64,000 nucleotides of DNA from CAZEDU01 sp964511185 (GCA_964511185.1 CAZEDU010000006.1:1-64000); one strand, 5' to 3'; positions 42,283 through 52,056 are shown, counted from the stretch's first letter. Made by a program: numbers and translations. Notes: a model not told the origin generated them from the sequence alone.

Positions 42283-42855
42283 ATGTGCATCGCCGTGCAA
42301 CCGGCGACCCTCCTCGACCGAACCAGCGACAAGCGCTTCTACGTCTTCAACGCCCTGCTCTCCGCCGGCGCGCTGGCGTTCCTCACGTACATCCTGATCA
42401 TCCGCGGCGGCAGCGAGGCCGCGGGCATTGACCTGCGCTTCCTGCCCGCGGTCAACGCCAGCTTCAACGCCCTCGCCGCTTCGTTCCTCATCGCCGGCTA
42501 CGTCGCCATTCGCCGCCGCGCCCAGCGCGCCCACCAGTACTTCATGGTCTCCGCCTTCGCGGCGTCGGCGCTCTTCCTCGTCTGCTACCTCGCCTACCAC
42601 TACGTGCACGGCGACACGAAGTACACCGGCCAGGGCCCCCTCCGCGCCGTCTACTTCTTCGTGCTGATCAGCCACGTGCTCTTGTCGATGCCGGTGGTGC
42701 CGCTCGCGCTCAGCGCCTTCTACTTCGCGGCGAAGAAGCAGTTTCAGCGGCACAAGCGGGTCACCCGCGTGCTGCTGCCGATGTGGCTCTACGTCTCGGT
42801 CACCGGTGTGGTGATTTTCTTCATGCTCCGCGGCAGCGCCCCGGCGGTTCCCTGA
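42283..42855 (+). CDS. DUF420 membrane protein
   Basis: 190 residues with five or so membrane segments (FNALLSAGALAFLTYILIIR, FNALAASFLIAGYVAIRRRA, FMVSAFAASALFLVCYLAYH, and others). Histidines in AHQYF, AYHYVHG, LISHVLLSM and QRHKRVT match the conserved His pattern of the DUF420 family. Some DUF420 proteins (CtaM) are needed for haem-copper oxidase maturation in Firmicutes, but no oxidase gene is near here. ATG at 42283 is used; GTG four codons further in is possible. Confidence 0.85.
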   Translation: MCIAVQPATLLDRTSDKRFYVFNALLSAGALAFLTYILIIRGGSEAAGIDLRFLPAVNASFNALAASFLIAGYVAIRRRAQRAHQYFMVSAFAASALFLVCYLAYHYVHGDTKYTGQGPLRAVYFFVLISHVLLSMPVVPLALSAFYFAAKKQFQRHKRVTRVLLPMWLYVSVTGVVIFFMLRGSAPAVP

Positions 42856-42984
42856 CGGCCACTCCGCGCGAGTGCACACCCCGTCCGCGCTCCGGCTGTA
42901 CCAGACCTGGGACAGGGCGACGCCCCAACTTCCGTAATCAGGACGCGGGCTTGCTGGGCATGGCGGTTGCTGTCTTCAGCCGCG

Positions 42985-44670
42985 ATGCGCTCGCATTCCA
43001 CGACCCTGCTCGCTCTGCTCTTCGCCCTCACCGGCTGCTTCGGTGAAGGCGTCATGTCCTCCGGCGTCCGCGGCGACCTCGCCGGCGCGCCCGGAGGCCC
43101 CACGGGCGATGACATCGAGGGCGGCGGCGTCATCACCGCGGCCAAGGTCTGCACCCCCGAGGAACGCGACCCCGGCGTCACGCCGCTGCGGCGGCTCACG
43201 CGCTTCGAGTACGACCGCGTGGTGAAGGACCTGCTCGGCGTCAGCGCGACGCCGGCGCCGAACTTCGAGCCCGAGTCGGAGCTGTTGGGCTTCGACAACG
43301 ACGCGACGTTAATCATCCCGCCCGAGCTCGCCGGGCAGCAGGTGAACGCGGCCGAAGAGCTGGCCAACGCGTTCGACGTCTCGAAGGTGCTGCCGTGCGA
43401 CCCGTCGCAGCTCGGCGCCGACGCCTGCGGCCTGCGCTTCATCGAACGGTTCGGCCTGCGCGCGTTCCGCCGGCCGCTCGACCCGAGCGAGGTCGACACC
43501 TACCGCAAGCTGTTCGACGCCGGCCGCGCGGGCGAGGATTTCCACGCGGGCGTGCGGCTGGTGGTGCAGGCGATGCTGCAGTCGCCCCACTTCCTCTACC
43601 GCCCCGAGGTGCGCTCGCTGGGGCAGCTCGGCGCGGTGGTCCGCCTCGACCCCTTCGAGCTCGCCTCGCGCTTGTCGTTCTTCCTCTGGAGCTCGATGCC
43701 CGACGACGAGCTGCTCGCGCAGGCCGGCGATGGACGCTTCGCTAACGCCAACGACGTCATGCGCGAGGCGCGGCGGATGCTCCAGGACCGCCGCGCGAAG
43801 GAGACGGTGCAGAAGTTCCACAAGCACTGGCTCGAGCTGCACAAGCTCGACGACCTCGCCAAGGACGCGCAGCTCTACCCGCAGTTCGCGGCGGCCAAGC
43901 CGTTGCTCCAGGAAGAGGCCGAGCGCTTCATCGAGAGCATCTTCTTCGAAGGCGGCACCGCGACCGACCTCCTCAAGGCGCCGCACACGTACCGGAACCA
44001 GGCGCTCGCGGGCTACTACGGCGAGCCCGGCCCTGCGACGAGCAACTTCGTGAAGGTGGCGACCAACCCCACCCAGCGCGCCGGCGTGTTCGGGCTGGGC
44101 GCGTTCCTCGCGGTGCAGTCGGGCCCCGTCGCCACCTCGCCGGTGCTGCGCGGCGTCTTCGTGCGCCGGCACATGCTGTGCGGCAACCTGCCGGATCCGC
44201 CGCCCGACGCGACCGCCGCGGTGAAGCCGCCCGACCCGTCGCTCACCACGCGCGAGCGCTACGCCCAGCACTCCACCGACCCGGCGTGCGCGGGCTGCCA
44301 CAAGCTCATCGACGGCATCGGCTTCGGCTTGGAGGACTTCGACACGCTGGGTCGCCGCCGCACCACCGAGAACAACAAGCCCATCGACGCCTCCGGCTGG
44401 TTGGTCGGCGCGGCGGAGGCGGACGGCGACTTCGTCGGCGGCGCGGGCTTGGGGCAGAAGCTCGCCGAGGCCGAGGTGGTGCGCGGCTGCATGGTCAAGC
44501 AGTGGTTCTTGTTCACCCACGGCCGCTCCGAGACGCCGCTCGACAAGTGCTCGGTGCAGCACGTGGGCGAGCAGTGGAAGCACCACGGCTACAAGATGGA
44601 GGAGCTGCTCGTGGCGCTCACTCAGACCGACGCGTTCTTGAAGCGTCGCGTGGCGGAGGTGACCCCATGA
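42985..44670 (+). CDS. DUF1592-family lipoprotein with c-type haem motif (pair 2)
   Basis: 561 residues. The lipobox is LTGC near residue 13. Domain order is the same as in pair 1: DUF1587 (PLRRLTRFEYDRVVKDLLGV), DUF1595 (RAFRRPLDPSEVDTYRKLF), DUF1592 (QAMLQSPHFLYRPEVRSLG), DUF1588 with CAGCHKLIDGIGFGLEDFDT (CxxCH from residue 435), DUF1585 (VVRGCMVKQWFLFTHGR). It overlaps the DUF1552 gene by ATGA exactly as in pair 1. The two DUF1592 proteins share motifs but differ widely, so this is old paralogy rather than a recent duplication. No Shine-Dalgarno is obvious. Confidence 0.87.
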   Translation: MRSHSTTLLALLFALTGCFGEGVMSSGVRGDLAGAPGGPTGDDIEGGGVITAAKVCTPEERDPGVTPLRRLTRFEYDRVVKDLLGVSATPAPNFEPESELLGFDNDATLIIPPELAGQQVNAAEELANAFDVSKVLPCDPSQLGADACGLRFIERFGLRAFRRPLDPSEVDTYRKLFDAGRAGEDFHAGVRLVVQAMLQSPHFLYRPEVRSLGQLGAVVRLDPFELASRLSFFLWSSMPDDELLAQAGDGRFANANDVMREARRMLQDRRAKETVQKFHKHWLELHKLDDLAKDAQLYPQFAAAKPLLQEEAERFIESIFFEGGTATDLLKAPHTYRNQALAGYYGEPGPATSNFVKVATNPTQRAGVFGLGAFLAVQSGPVATSPVLRGVFVRRHMLCGNLPDPPPDATAAVKPPDPSLTTRERYAQHSTDPACAGCHKLIDGIGFGLEDFDTLGRRRTTENNKPIDASGWLVGAAEADGDFVGGAGLGQKLAEAEVVRGCMVKQWFLFTHGRSETPLDKCSVQHVGEQWKHHGYKMEELLVALTQTDAFLKRRVAEVTP

Positions 44671-46142
44671 AGCGTCTCTCTCGACGGACCCTGCTGCGCG
44701 GCGCCGGCGGCGTCGCCATCGCGCTGCCCTTCCTCGACGCGATGACGGCGTTCGGTCAGTCCTCGCCCAGCTTCCCCAAGCGCTTCGTCGGCATCTTCAC
44801 GCCCGACGGCACGGTGACCAGCCGTTGGCGCCCGGCCGCGGTGCGCTCGGAGAGCGACTTCGATTGGGGGACCATCCTCTCGCCCCTGGGCGCGTTCCGG
44901 CGGCCCGACAACGGGCAGACCGTCTCGCTCCGCCAGCACATCATCCAGCTCGACAACCTGACCAAGGAGCTGGGCGGCCCCGGCAGCCAACACCACAAGG
45001 GCGTGGGCTGCCACCTGACCGGCGCGCGGTTGAAGAGCTGCTCGTCGGGCCAGGCCGACTGCTTCTCGGGCGGCGGCGGCACCGTGTTCGCGTCTTGGGC
45101 GAACGGCGTCTCCATCGACCGGGAGATCATCTACAAGCTCGGGCTGCCCACCACGATGGCGTACGAGTTCGGCGTGCAGAGCTCGGGGCGCGACGTGCGC
45201 AGCACCATCACCTACGGCCTGCAGAACGGCGCGGTGTACGCCATCTTCCCCAAGGGCCCGGTACAGGCCTGGAACGACATCTTCAAGAGCTTCGCGCCGC
45301 CGAGCCCATCGACGCCGAGCGCGCCGACCACCCCCGCCGGCCCGACGCCGGAGCAGCGGCTGCGCAAGCGGCAGCTGCTCGCCATCGACGCGGTGAAGGA
45401 CGACTACCAGCGGTTGCGCGCGCAGCTCGGCGCCACCGACCGGCAGAAGCTCGAAGGCCACCTGGAGAGCGTGAACGACATCGAGAAGCGCCTCCTCGCG
45501 CTCCAGAGCACCGGCGGCGGCACCGGCACGGGCGGCGGCACGCCCGCCCCGACGAGCAGCGCGTGCGTCAAGCCGAACGCACCATCGCAGTCCGACGCGT
45601 ACTACCGGGACAACGCGCGCATCATCGAAACCGGGCGGCTTCAGATGGACATGCTCGTGCTGTCCCTGGCGTGTGACCTCAAGCGCGTGGCGAGCTTCAT
45701 GTGGGTCGACGGCTTTCACGAGCGCGGCTATCCCTCGCTCGGCTTCTCCGACAACCACCACTCGCTCGCCCACGCCGACTCGCAAGACAAGCTCACCACC
45801 ATCGGCCGCATGTTCGCCGAGCAGTTCGCGTACCTGGTGTGGAAGCTGTCGATGGTGCCGGAGGGCGACAAGACGCTGCTCCACAACAGCCTGGTGCTCT
45901 GGGGCGCCGAGATGGGCAACGGCGCCACGCACAGCCTGGCGAGCTCGCCCTTCCTCCTCGCCGGGAACGCCGGTGGCCAGCTCACGACCGGCCGGTACCT
46001 GACGCAGTCCTCGTCGATTCCGCACACCCGGCTGCTCATCTCGTGCCTCAACCTGATGGGCGTGCCGACCGCGCGGTTCGGCCTGTCGACGCAGAACGGC
46101 GGCAACGCGAGCCACGAGGGATTGCTGCCGAAGCTCGTGTAG
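44667..46142 (+). CDS. DUF1552 exported protein (pair 2)
   Basis: 491 residues. A twin-arginine leader (LSRRTLLRGAGGVAIALPFL) precedes FVGIFTPDGTVTSRW, then SQHHKGVGCHLTGARL, LSLACDLKRVASFMWVDGFH, and NSLVLWGAEMGNGATHSLAS. Relative to pair 1 it has an inserted Pro/Thr/Gly-rich linker (about 210-305, with PSPSTPSAPTTPAGPTP) and extra His residues in DNHHSLAH that suggest metal binding. It is co-translated with its DUF1592 partner. The biochemical function of the family is unknown. Confidence 0.87.
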   Translation: MKRLSRRTLLRGAGGVAIALPFLDAMTAFGQSSPSFPKRFVGIFTPDGTVTSRWRPAAVRSESDFDWGTILSPLGAFRRPDNGQTVSLRQHIIQLDNLTKELGGPGSQHHKGVGCHLTGARLKSCSSGQADCFSGGGGTVFASWANGVSIDREIIYKLGLPTTMAYEFGVQSSGRDVRSTITYGLQNGAVYAIFPKGPVQAWNDIFKSFAPPSPSTPSAPTTPAGPTPEQRLRKRQLLAIDAVKDDYQRLRAQLGATDRQKLEGHLESVNDIEKRLLALQSTGGGTGTGGGTPAPTSSACVKPNAPSQSDAYYRDNARIIETGRLQMDMLVLSLACDLKRVASFMWVDGFHERGYPSLGFSDNHHSLAHADSQDKLTTIGRMFAEQFAYLVWKLSMVPEGDKTLLHNSLVLWGAEMGNGATHSLASSPFLLAGNAGGQLTTGRYLTQSSSIPHTRLLISCLNLMGVPTARFGLSTQNGGNASHEGLLPKLV

Positions 46143-46449
46143 CCCCTGCGGCTGAGGGCCTAGAGGGGAGTGGGGCTGGGTCGTCGAACGCTCGAACGAG
46201 AGGCCACCAGCGCCGGCAAGCTTCGGGCGGGGGCTTTGACGCGTTGGTCGCCCTGGTGCAGCGAACCGCGGAGAGAAAGGTACCGTTTCTGGTACCCAGG
46301 ACTCCGCAGTTCAGACCGACGACGACGTCGAAGCGGGCAACCACGTGCCGTGAAGCGGTCGCGTCTTGGCGGAAGCACGGGCCATCAAAGCGCAGGCAAA
46401 GCACCCACCCAGCCCACTGTCTCCCTATGAGCCGCTTCGAGGTGCTCGC
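46143..46449. other. Intergenic region with no recognised gene
   Basis: 307 bases between the convergent DUF1552 and lhr genes. Short frames exist on both strands but are Arg/Ser-rich translations of GC-rich DNA with no known motif. Two GGTACC sites 12 bases apart around 46279-46296 are the only notable pattern. No clear terminator hairpin with a T run was seen. Confidence 0.6.
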
Positions 46450-49400
46450 TTAGAGCGCGCCCGCCATTTCGGCCGGCACGGGCATCGACACCTCGGCCGA
46501 CTGGGGCACGCCGTCGACGTAGGTCACCCACTTGCCCATCACCGCCGGCACCCGCGGGCCCGGGGTGACGATGCCGGTCAAGTTGAGCGGATCCACCGCG
46601 CTCAGATGAAGGGTGAGCCCGCTCGGCGCCGTCCGCCGCACCGAGCGCGCTAAGTCGACCGCCTCGGGCAGCGCGAACTGCTCGCCGGCGAAGCCGGAGA
46701 CGAAGCGGCCGCCGCGGACCTCCCCGCGCGCCTCCAGCCGGCGGTACACGTAGAGCAGCTCCCGCCACGCCGGCGCGAGCGGCTCGCGGGTGAGCAGGTC
46801 GCGCCACACGATGCCGTAGCGCCGCAGGAACAGCTTCGCGAGCGGCTCGAGCACGTCGCCTTCGACACCGAAGCCCTTGAGCAGGCTCCAGCGGCCAGGC
46901 CCGCCGCGCTGCATGGCGCGCTGGCGCTTGCGCGCCTTGGGTGACTGCAGCACCCGCAGGTTCTCCACCGCGTCGGCGGTGACGATGCCGGCAGCGAGCA
47001 GCTCCCACAGCGCGTCTTCAATCTCCGTCGGCAGCCGCTGGGTCGCCGCGACCAGCTCGGTGAAGAACGAAGCGCCGCGCTGGTTGAGCGCGTCGGCGAC
47101 CTGCCACGCGACCTGCGAGAGCTCGGGCCCCAACGGCGTCTCGGTCGGCCGCGCCGCGGCGAGCAGCCACGGCAGCGCGGGGCGGTGCACGAAGGTGAGG
47201 CTCGCGTTGCGCCCCGGCAGCGGCGAGCGGCCGCGCGCCGCCTCCACCGTCTCCATCCGCGCGACGGGGCTCGAGTTGCCGCGCGGCCCGAAGGTGTTGG
47301 GCTTCGGCTCGCGCCGGGTCAACCTGCCCCACGCGACCTCGCCGCCGAAGCACGCGCGCTCGAGCAGCTCGGGCTGGTAGCGGCGCATGCGCGCGGGGAA
47401 CAGGTGCTGCTCCCACGCGGCGGCCGGCGCCTCGTAACCTTGCAGCAGCTCCACCGCCTTCACCATGCCGCGCGGCCCTTGCAACCCATCGGTCGGCTCC
47501 AGGTGGTGCCAGCGGAACAGAAAGCGCATCACGTCTTGGGGCGAGAGCGGCTGAATCTCCGCGCGCAGGCGCCCGACGGTGCCGCGGTGGATGCGCTGGA
47601 GCAAACGGCGGTCGCACCACTCCGTCGCGGCGCCCGACCCGGGGCGGAAGGTGCCCCGCAGCACCTGCCCCTGCGACTCGAGCTGAAAGAGCGCCTGCTC
47701 CACCGCGCTCACCGAGAGCTGGAGCGTCGCCGCGAGCTCCTCCCCGGTGGTGCGCCCCAAAATCTCCATCCACCCGCGCACCACCTTGAGCGCCGCCTCG
47801 TCGCGCGCCATCGGCCCATCGCCCGGCAGCGGCGAAAGCTTCGGCGTCATCTGTCCGTCGGGGAACAACGCCTCGGCGGCCGGCACCCGCTCGGCGGCGA
47901 TGAGGAACTCGCCCGGCCCACCGTCGCCCGCACTGGCGACCGACAAGGTCGCCGCGCGCCCCTCGGAGACCAATTCGTCGAGCCAAGCGGTGTCCACGCG
48001 CCCGCGCGGCACCAGCACCAGCTGCAGGAGCGCGTCGTGCAGCTCCTCGGCGTCGCGCACCACCGGCTGCGCGTCGGCCACGACTTGGGCAATCGCCTGC
48101 GAGTCGAGCGCGCCGAAGGCCGCGGCGTCGGACGGCGGCAACGTCCGGCGCACGCTCACCGCGCGGGCGCGACGCTCCTCCAACGGCGCGTCGTCCAGGT
48201 ACGTGTACGGCGCGCTGTTCAACATCTGGTGCGCGAAGACGCTCGGCTCGGGCAGGTCCACCGCGCGCCGCTCGATGCGGCCGGCCTTCAGCGCGCGCAG
48301 CACCTCCTTGAGGCCGTCGACGTCCATCGCCTCCCGCAGGCAGTTGTCGAGCGTCTCTCGGACGAGCGGGTGGTCGGGCACCTCGATGTCGCCGCCGCCG
48401 TGGTTGTCCTGGCAGCCGACCTGCGCGGGGAAGACCGCGGCGAGCAGGTCGTCGGACCGCGCGCGCTGAATCGGCGGCGGCACCCGCTTGCCGCCGGAGG
48501 AGCGGCTCAAGGCGAGCGCGCGGGTGGCGTTCCAGCGGAAGCGCGTGCCGAACAGCGGCGCCTGCAGAATCGCCTGCACCAAGACCTCTTCCACGTTGTC
48601 GGCGTTCAGGAAGTCGAAGATTTCGATGAGCGGGAAGCTGTGCTGCTCGCCGAGCGAGAGGAGGATGCCGTCGTCGGACGCGGCCGCCTGCAGCTCGAAG
48701 TCGAAGGTCCGGCAGAAGCGCTTGCGCAGCGCCATGCCCCAGGCGCGGTTGATGCGCCCGCCGAACGGCGCGTGGAGGATGAGCTGCATGCCGCCGGCCT
48801 CGTCGAAGAAGCGCTCGGCGACGACGCAGCGCTGCGAGGGCACCGCCCCGAGCGCGCCCGCCCCCGCTTGGAGGTAGCGCAGGAGCAGGTCCGCCCCGTC
48901 CGGCGGAAGCCGGAGCGTCTTCGCCAGGTACTCGGCCGCGTCCTCGCGCTGGGGCAGCGCTTCGCGCAGCTTGCCGACTTGAGTGGACAGCTCGTCGGTG
49001 CGAGACGGCGCCTCGCCGCGCCAGAACGGAATCGACGGCGGCGCGCCGTGCGCGTCCTCCACGCGCACCTGACCGCCGAAGAGCCGCTTGATGCGCCACG
49101 AGGTCGAGCCGAGGAGAAAGACGTCCCCCGCGGTGCTCTCGACCGCGAAGTCCTCGTCGAGGTCGCCGACCACCTTCTCCTCGGGCTCGGCGACGACTTG
49201 GTAGGTGAACAGGTCGGGAATCGCGCCGCCGTTGAGCAGCGCGGTGAGCCGCGCGCCGCGCCGGGGCTTGAGCCAGCCGTTCACCCGGTCGTGGTGAAGG
49301 TGCACCCGCGCCCGCCCGCGCGAGGTGGACACGCCTTCCGAGAGCATGTGGAGCACCTGGTCGTACTCGGCGCGCGTCAGAGCGCGGTACGGGTAGGCGC

Positions 49401-50763
49401 GGCGAAAGCGCTCGAACAGCTCGTCTTCGTCCCACTCCTGGCAGGCGCACTCGGCGACGATCTGCTGCGCGAGCACGTCGAGCGGCTTGTTCGGCAGAAT
49501 CACCGCGTCGAGCTCGCCCTGGTGAATCGCCTGCAAGAGCGCGGTGCACTCGACCAGCTCGTCGCGCGTCATCGCGAAGAGGATGCCCTTCGAGGTGCCG
49601 CCGTAGTGGTGGCCGGCGCGGCCCAGCCGCTGGAGCATCACCGCGATGCTGCGGGGCGAGCCGAGCTGACAGACCAGGTCGACCGAGCCGATGTCGATGC
49701 CGAGCTCGAGCGAGGCGGTCGCCACCATCACCGACAGCGTGCCGGCCTTGAGCCGCTCCTCCGCCTTGAGCCGAAGCTCGCGCGCCATGCTGCCGTGGTG
49801 CGCGGCCACCTTGTCTTCGCCGATGCGCTCGCCCAGGTCGTGCGCCACGCGCTCGGCGAGCTTGCGGGTGTTCGTAAAAATGAGCGTGGTGCGGTGCTCC
49901 TGGGTGAGCGCCACCAAGCGGTCATAGACCTGGCCCCACATCTCGTGGGTGGCGACGGCCGAGAGCTCGTCCTCCGGCACCTCGATGGAGAGCTCCCACG
50001 GGCGCACGTGGCCAATCTGCACGACCTCGCAGGGCTTTCGGCCGGGCGTTGGCGCGCCGGTGAGGAACTCGGCGATGACCGAGAGCGGCTTCTGCGTCGC
50101 CGACAGCCCCACGCACTGAATCGGCCGGCCGACGAGGGACTTGAGCCGCTCCATCGAGAGCGTGAAGTGGGAGCCGCGCTTGTCTCGGGCGAGCGCGTGG
50201 ATTTCGTCGACCACCACCGTCCGCACGGCCTTCAGCGTGGCGCGCGAGCGCTCGGCGGTCAGGTAGAGGAAGAACGACTCCGGCGTGGTGATGAGCAGGT
50301 GCGGTGGGCGCTTGATCATCGCCGCGCGCTCGCTGCTCGGGGTGTCGCCGGTGCGCACCAACACCCGAATCGGCTGAGGCTCATAGCCCATCGCCCGCGC
50401 GCGCTGGTTCAGCTCCTCGAGCGGCGAGAGCAGGTTCTTCTGCACGTCGTTGCCGAGCGCCTTGAGCGGCGAGACGTAGACGAGCTGCGTCTCGTCGGTG
50501 AGCGCGCCTTCGAGCGAGCGGCGAAAGAGCTGATCCAAGCACGCGAGGAAGGCGGTGAGCGTCTTGCCCGAGCCGGTGGGCGCGGCGATGAGCACATCGT
50601 CGCCGCTGCGGATGCGCGGCCAGCCGAGCCGCTGTGGCTCCGAGGGAGTGCCGAGCCGCTCGGCGAACCAGCGCTGAACGATGGGATGGAAGTCGGAGAG
50701 CGCGGGGTCGACGGGCGCGCTCGCCGGCGCGGCGAGATCGAGCTTGAGCTGAGGCAGTGGCAT
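46450..50763 (-). CDS. lhr: Lhr-type superfamily 2 DNA helicase, full length
   Basis: 1437 residues. The helicase core shows APTGSGKT (61-68), VSPLKALGNDVQ, DEIH (186-189), VGLSATQ, and QRLGRAGHHYG as motif VI, followed by the winged-helix and Lhr-specific domains. The large C-terminal extension typical of bacterial Lhr is present, ending in PAVMGKWVTYVDGVP. Lhr proteins are 3'-5' helicases linked to DNA repair. ATG at 50763 fits the family N-terminus. The neighbouring leader carries repeat copy E. The extended C-terminus is intact, unlike in Lhr-core proteins. Confidence 0.93.
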   Translation of the reverse strand: MPLPQLKLDLAAPASAPVDPALSDFHPIVQRWFAERLGTPSEPQRLGWPRIRSGDDVLIAAPTGSGKTLTAFLACLDQLFRRSLEGALTDETQLVYVSPLKALGNDVQKNLLSPLEELNQRARAMGYEPQPIRVLVRTGDTPSSERAAMIKRPPHLLITTPESFFLYLTAERSRATLKAVRTVVVDEIHALARDKRGSHFTLSMERLKSLVGRPIQCVGLSATQKPLSVIAEFLTGAPTPGRKPCEVVQIGHVRPWELSIEVPEDELSAVATHEMWGQVYDRLVALTQEHRTTLIFTNTRKLAERVAHDLGERIGEDKVAAHHGSMARELRLKAEERLKAGTLSVMVATASLELGIDIGSVDLVCQLGSPRSIAVMLQRLGRAGHHYGGTSKGILFAMTRDELVECTALLQAIHQGELDAVILPNKPLDVLAQQIVAECACQEWDEDELFERFRRAYPYRALTRAEYDQVLHMLSEGVSTSRGRARVHLHHDRVNGWLKPRRGARLTALLNGGAIPDLFTYQVVAEPEEKVVGDLDEDFAVESTAGDVFLLGSTSWRIKRLFGGQVRVEDAHGAPPSIPFWRGEAPSRTDELSTQVGKLREALPQREDAAEYLAKTLRLPPDGADLLLRYLQAGAGALGAVPSQRCVVAERFFDEAGGMQLILHAPFGGRINRAWGMALRKRFCRTFDFELQAAASDDGILLSLGEQHSFPLIEIFDFLNADNVEEVLVQAILQAPLFGTRFRWNATRALALSRSSGGKRVPPPIQRARSDDLLAAVFPAQVGCQDNHGGGDIEVPDHPLVRETLDNCLREAMDVDGLKEVLRALKAGRIERRAVDLPEPSVFAHQMLNSAPYTYLDDAPLEERRARAVSVRRTLPPSDAAAFGALDSQAIAQVVADAQPVVRDAEELHDALLQLVLVPRGRVDTAWLDELVSEGRAATLSVASAGDGGPGEFLIAAERVPAAEALFPDGQMTPKLSPLPGDGPMARDEAALKVVRGWMEILGRTTGEELAATLQLSVSAVEQALFQLESQGQVLRGTFRPGSGAATEWCDRRLLQRIHRGTVGRLRAEIQPLSPQDVMRFLFRWHHLEPTDGLQGPRGMVKAVELLQGYEAPAAAWEQHLFPARMRRYQPELLERACFGGEVAWGRLTRREPKPNTFGPRGNSSPVARMETVEAARGRSPLPGRNASLTFVHRPALPWLLAAARPTETPLGPELSQVAWQVADALNQRGASFFTELVAATQRLPTEIEDALWELLAAGIVTADAVENLRVLQSPKARKRQRAMQRGGPGRWSLLKGFGVEGDVLEPLAKLFLRRYGIVWRDLLTREPLAPAWRELLYVYRRLEARGEVRGGRFVSGFAGEQFALPEAVDLARSVRRTAPSGLTLHLSAVDPLNLTGIVTPGPRVPAVMGKWVTYVDGVPQSAEVSMPVPAEMAGAL

Positions 50764-50811
50764 GGGGCGTCCATAGACTGAACGGGGGTTCACCTGACGT
50801 CAACCCCGTGA

Positions 50812-50840
50812 GGGGACAGTCCCCTGCGGGGGCAGTCCCC
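50812..50840. repeat. GGGGACAGTCCCC-family repeat, copy E
   Basis: GGGGACAGTCCCC, TGC, GGGGGCAGTCCCC: the cleanest two-unit copy. It lies in the divergent region between lhr and the NAGPA-type gene, about 50 bases from the lhr start. Confidence 0.85.
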
Positions 50841-50940
50841 GGCCTGATTTCACAGCTGCTGCAATTCCTCCGTGCACGCAGCTTTTGAATGGCTCCATTC
50901 GATAATTCCAGGGCAAGGGGATTTCCGAAGAGTCGATTCC

Positions 50941-52056
50941 ATGCGCATCCCGTCCCCGTCGGCCGGAGCCTCGGAGAAGTCGCGCCGGTCGCGCGTGCGG
51001 CGGCGCTCGCTCGCGTTCACCGCGAAGGCGCGCGGCGTGGTGAAGCGGACCAAAGTGCTGACGGGCCGGCTCGAGCGCTTCGTCGCGGACGCCCGCCTCA
51101 GCGCGCACGAGCGGAAGGTGCTCAAAGCGAGCGTGGCGAGCGTTCGGCGCATCGCCGACACGATGGTGGCGCCGCAGGCGAAGCCGATGCTGGGCGCCTT
51201 GGATCAGCTGATCCGCTGGCTCGACAAGCAGACCAAGACCCAGGGCGTGAAGGGACAGCTCCGGCTGCTCCAGAACGCGGCGCGGAGCGCGCTGCGAAAG
51301 GCCACGCGCGACGCGCAGGTGAACGTGCTGCCGCGCGGCCGCGGCTGGGCGCAGGCCTTCGAGGGCGTGCGCTACCGCAAGCTGCGCTACCAAGGCGTCG
51401 AGGTCCACGCCGTGGCGGTCGACCTCGCCAACCCCAAGGTGCGCTTGCAGACGAACGCGCCCCACACCCGCGGTCGGCACATCGTTCACCAGGCGCGGGC
51501 GCACAACGCCGAGGTCGTCATCAACGGCGACTTCTTCACGGCGAAAGACAGCTACCGGCCCAGCGGGCTGGCGATGACCCAGGGCAGGAAGTGGCACCAG
51601 GTCGTCCCGGGCTGGCGCAGCAAGCACTCGGCGTTCGAGCCGCACCTGGCGTTCAACGGGCAGCGCGCGGAGCTGCTCGACTCGTACAAGAAGACGCCCC
51701 GCTGGGCGAAGAACGCCGTGTCGTCGCGCCCGCTGGTGCTGCGCCGCGGGAAGGTGGTGACGCGGTATGCCGAGCCCCTCAAGGCGCTGGCGATGCCGCG
51801 CACCGCGGTGGGGCTGTCGCGCGGGCGCCGCGTGCTCTACCTCGTGGCGTCGGACGGGCGGTCGCACGTGAAGGGCCTGACGGGCCCTCAAATCGGCCGG
51901 CTGCTGCGCTCGCTCGGCGCCTCCGATGGCCTGGCGATGGACTCGGGCGGCAGCGCTCAGATGTACATGAAGAAGCGCGGAATGGTGAAGCGCTCGAGCG
52001 ACTTGGCGCGCCAACGGCCAGTGTCGAACGTGCTGATGGTGCAGGCGCAGCCATAA
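50941..52056 (+). CDS. Phosphodiester glycosidase (NAGPA) domain protein
   Basis: 371 residues. After a basic helical N-terminal region (about 1-130), the NAGPA-type domain is clear: VHAVAVDLANPKVRLQTN, EVVINGDFFT, PSGLAM, SSRPLVLRRG, RTAVGLS, GLTGPQIGRLLRSLGASDGL and AMDSGGSAQMYM. Family members hydrolyse sugar phosphodiester links, and bacterial ones often act on cell-wall glycans. No signal peptide is obvious from either ATG at 50941 or an upstream GTG at 50872, so the export route is unclear. The Arg/Lys-rich start could bind nucleic acid or polyanion. Confidence 0.83.
   Translation: MRIPSPSAGASEKSRRSRVRRRSLAFTAKARGVVKRTKVLTGRLERFVADARLSAHERKVLKASVASVRRIADTMVAPQAKPMLGALDQLIRWLDKQTKTQGVKGQLRLLQNAARSALRKATRDAQVNVLPRGRGWAQAFEGVRYRKLRYQGVEVHAVAVDLANPKVRLQTNAPHTRGRHIVHQARAHNAEVVINGDFFTAKDSYRPSGLAMTQGRKWHQVVPGWRSKHSAFEPHLAFNGQRAELLDSYKKTPRWAKNAVSSRPLVLRRGKVVTRYAEPLKALAMPRTAVGLSRGRRVLYLVASDGRSHVKGLTGPQIGRLLRSLGASDGLAMDSGGSAQMYMKKRGMVKRSSDLARQRPVSNVLMVQAQP

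Noticed and set aside
46279..46296. Two GGTACC sites as an inverted or direct repeat
   Set aside because: Each is a common 6-bp palindrome and they share no further flanking sequence.
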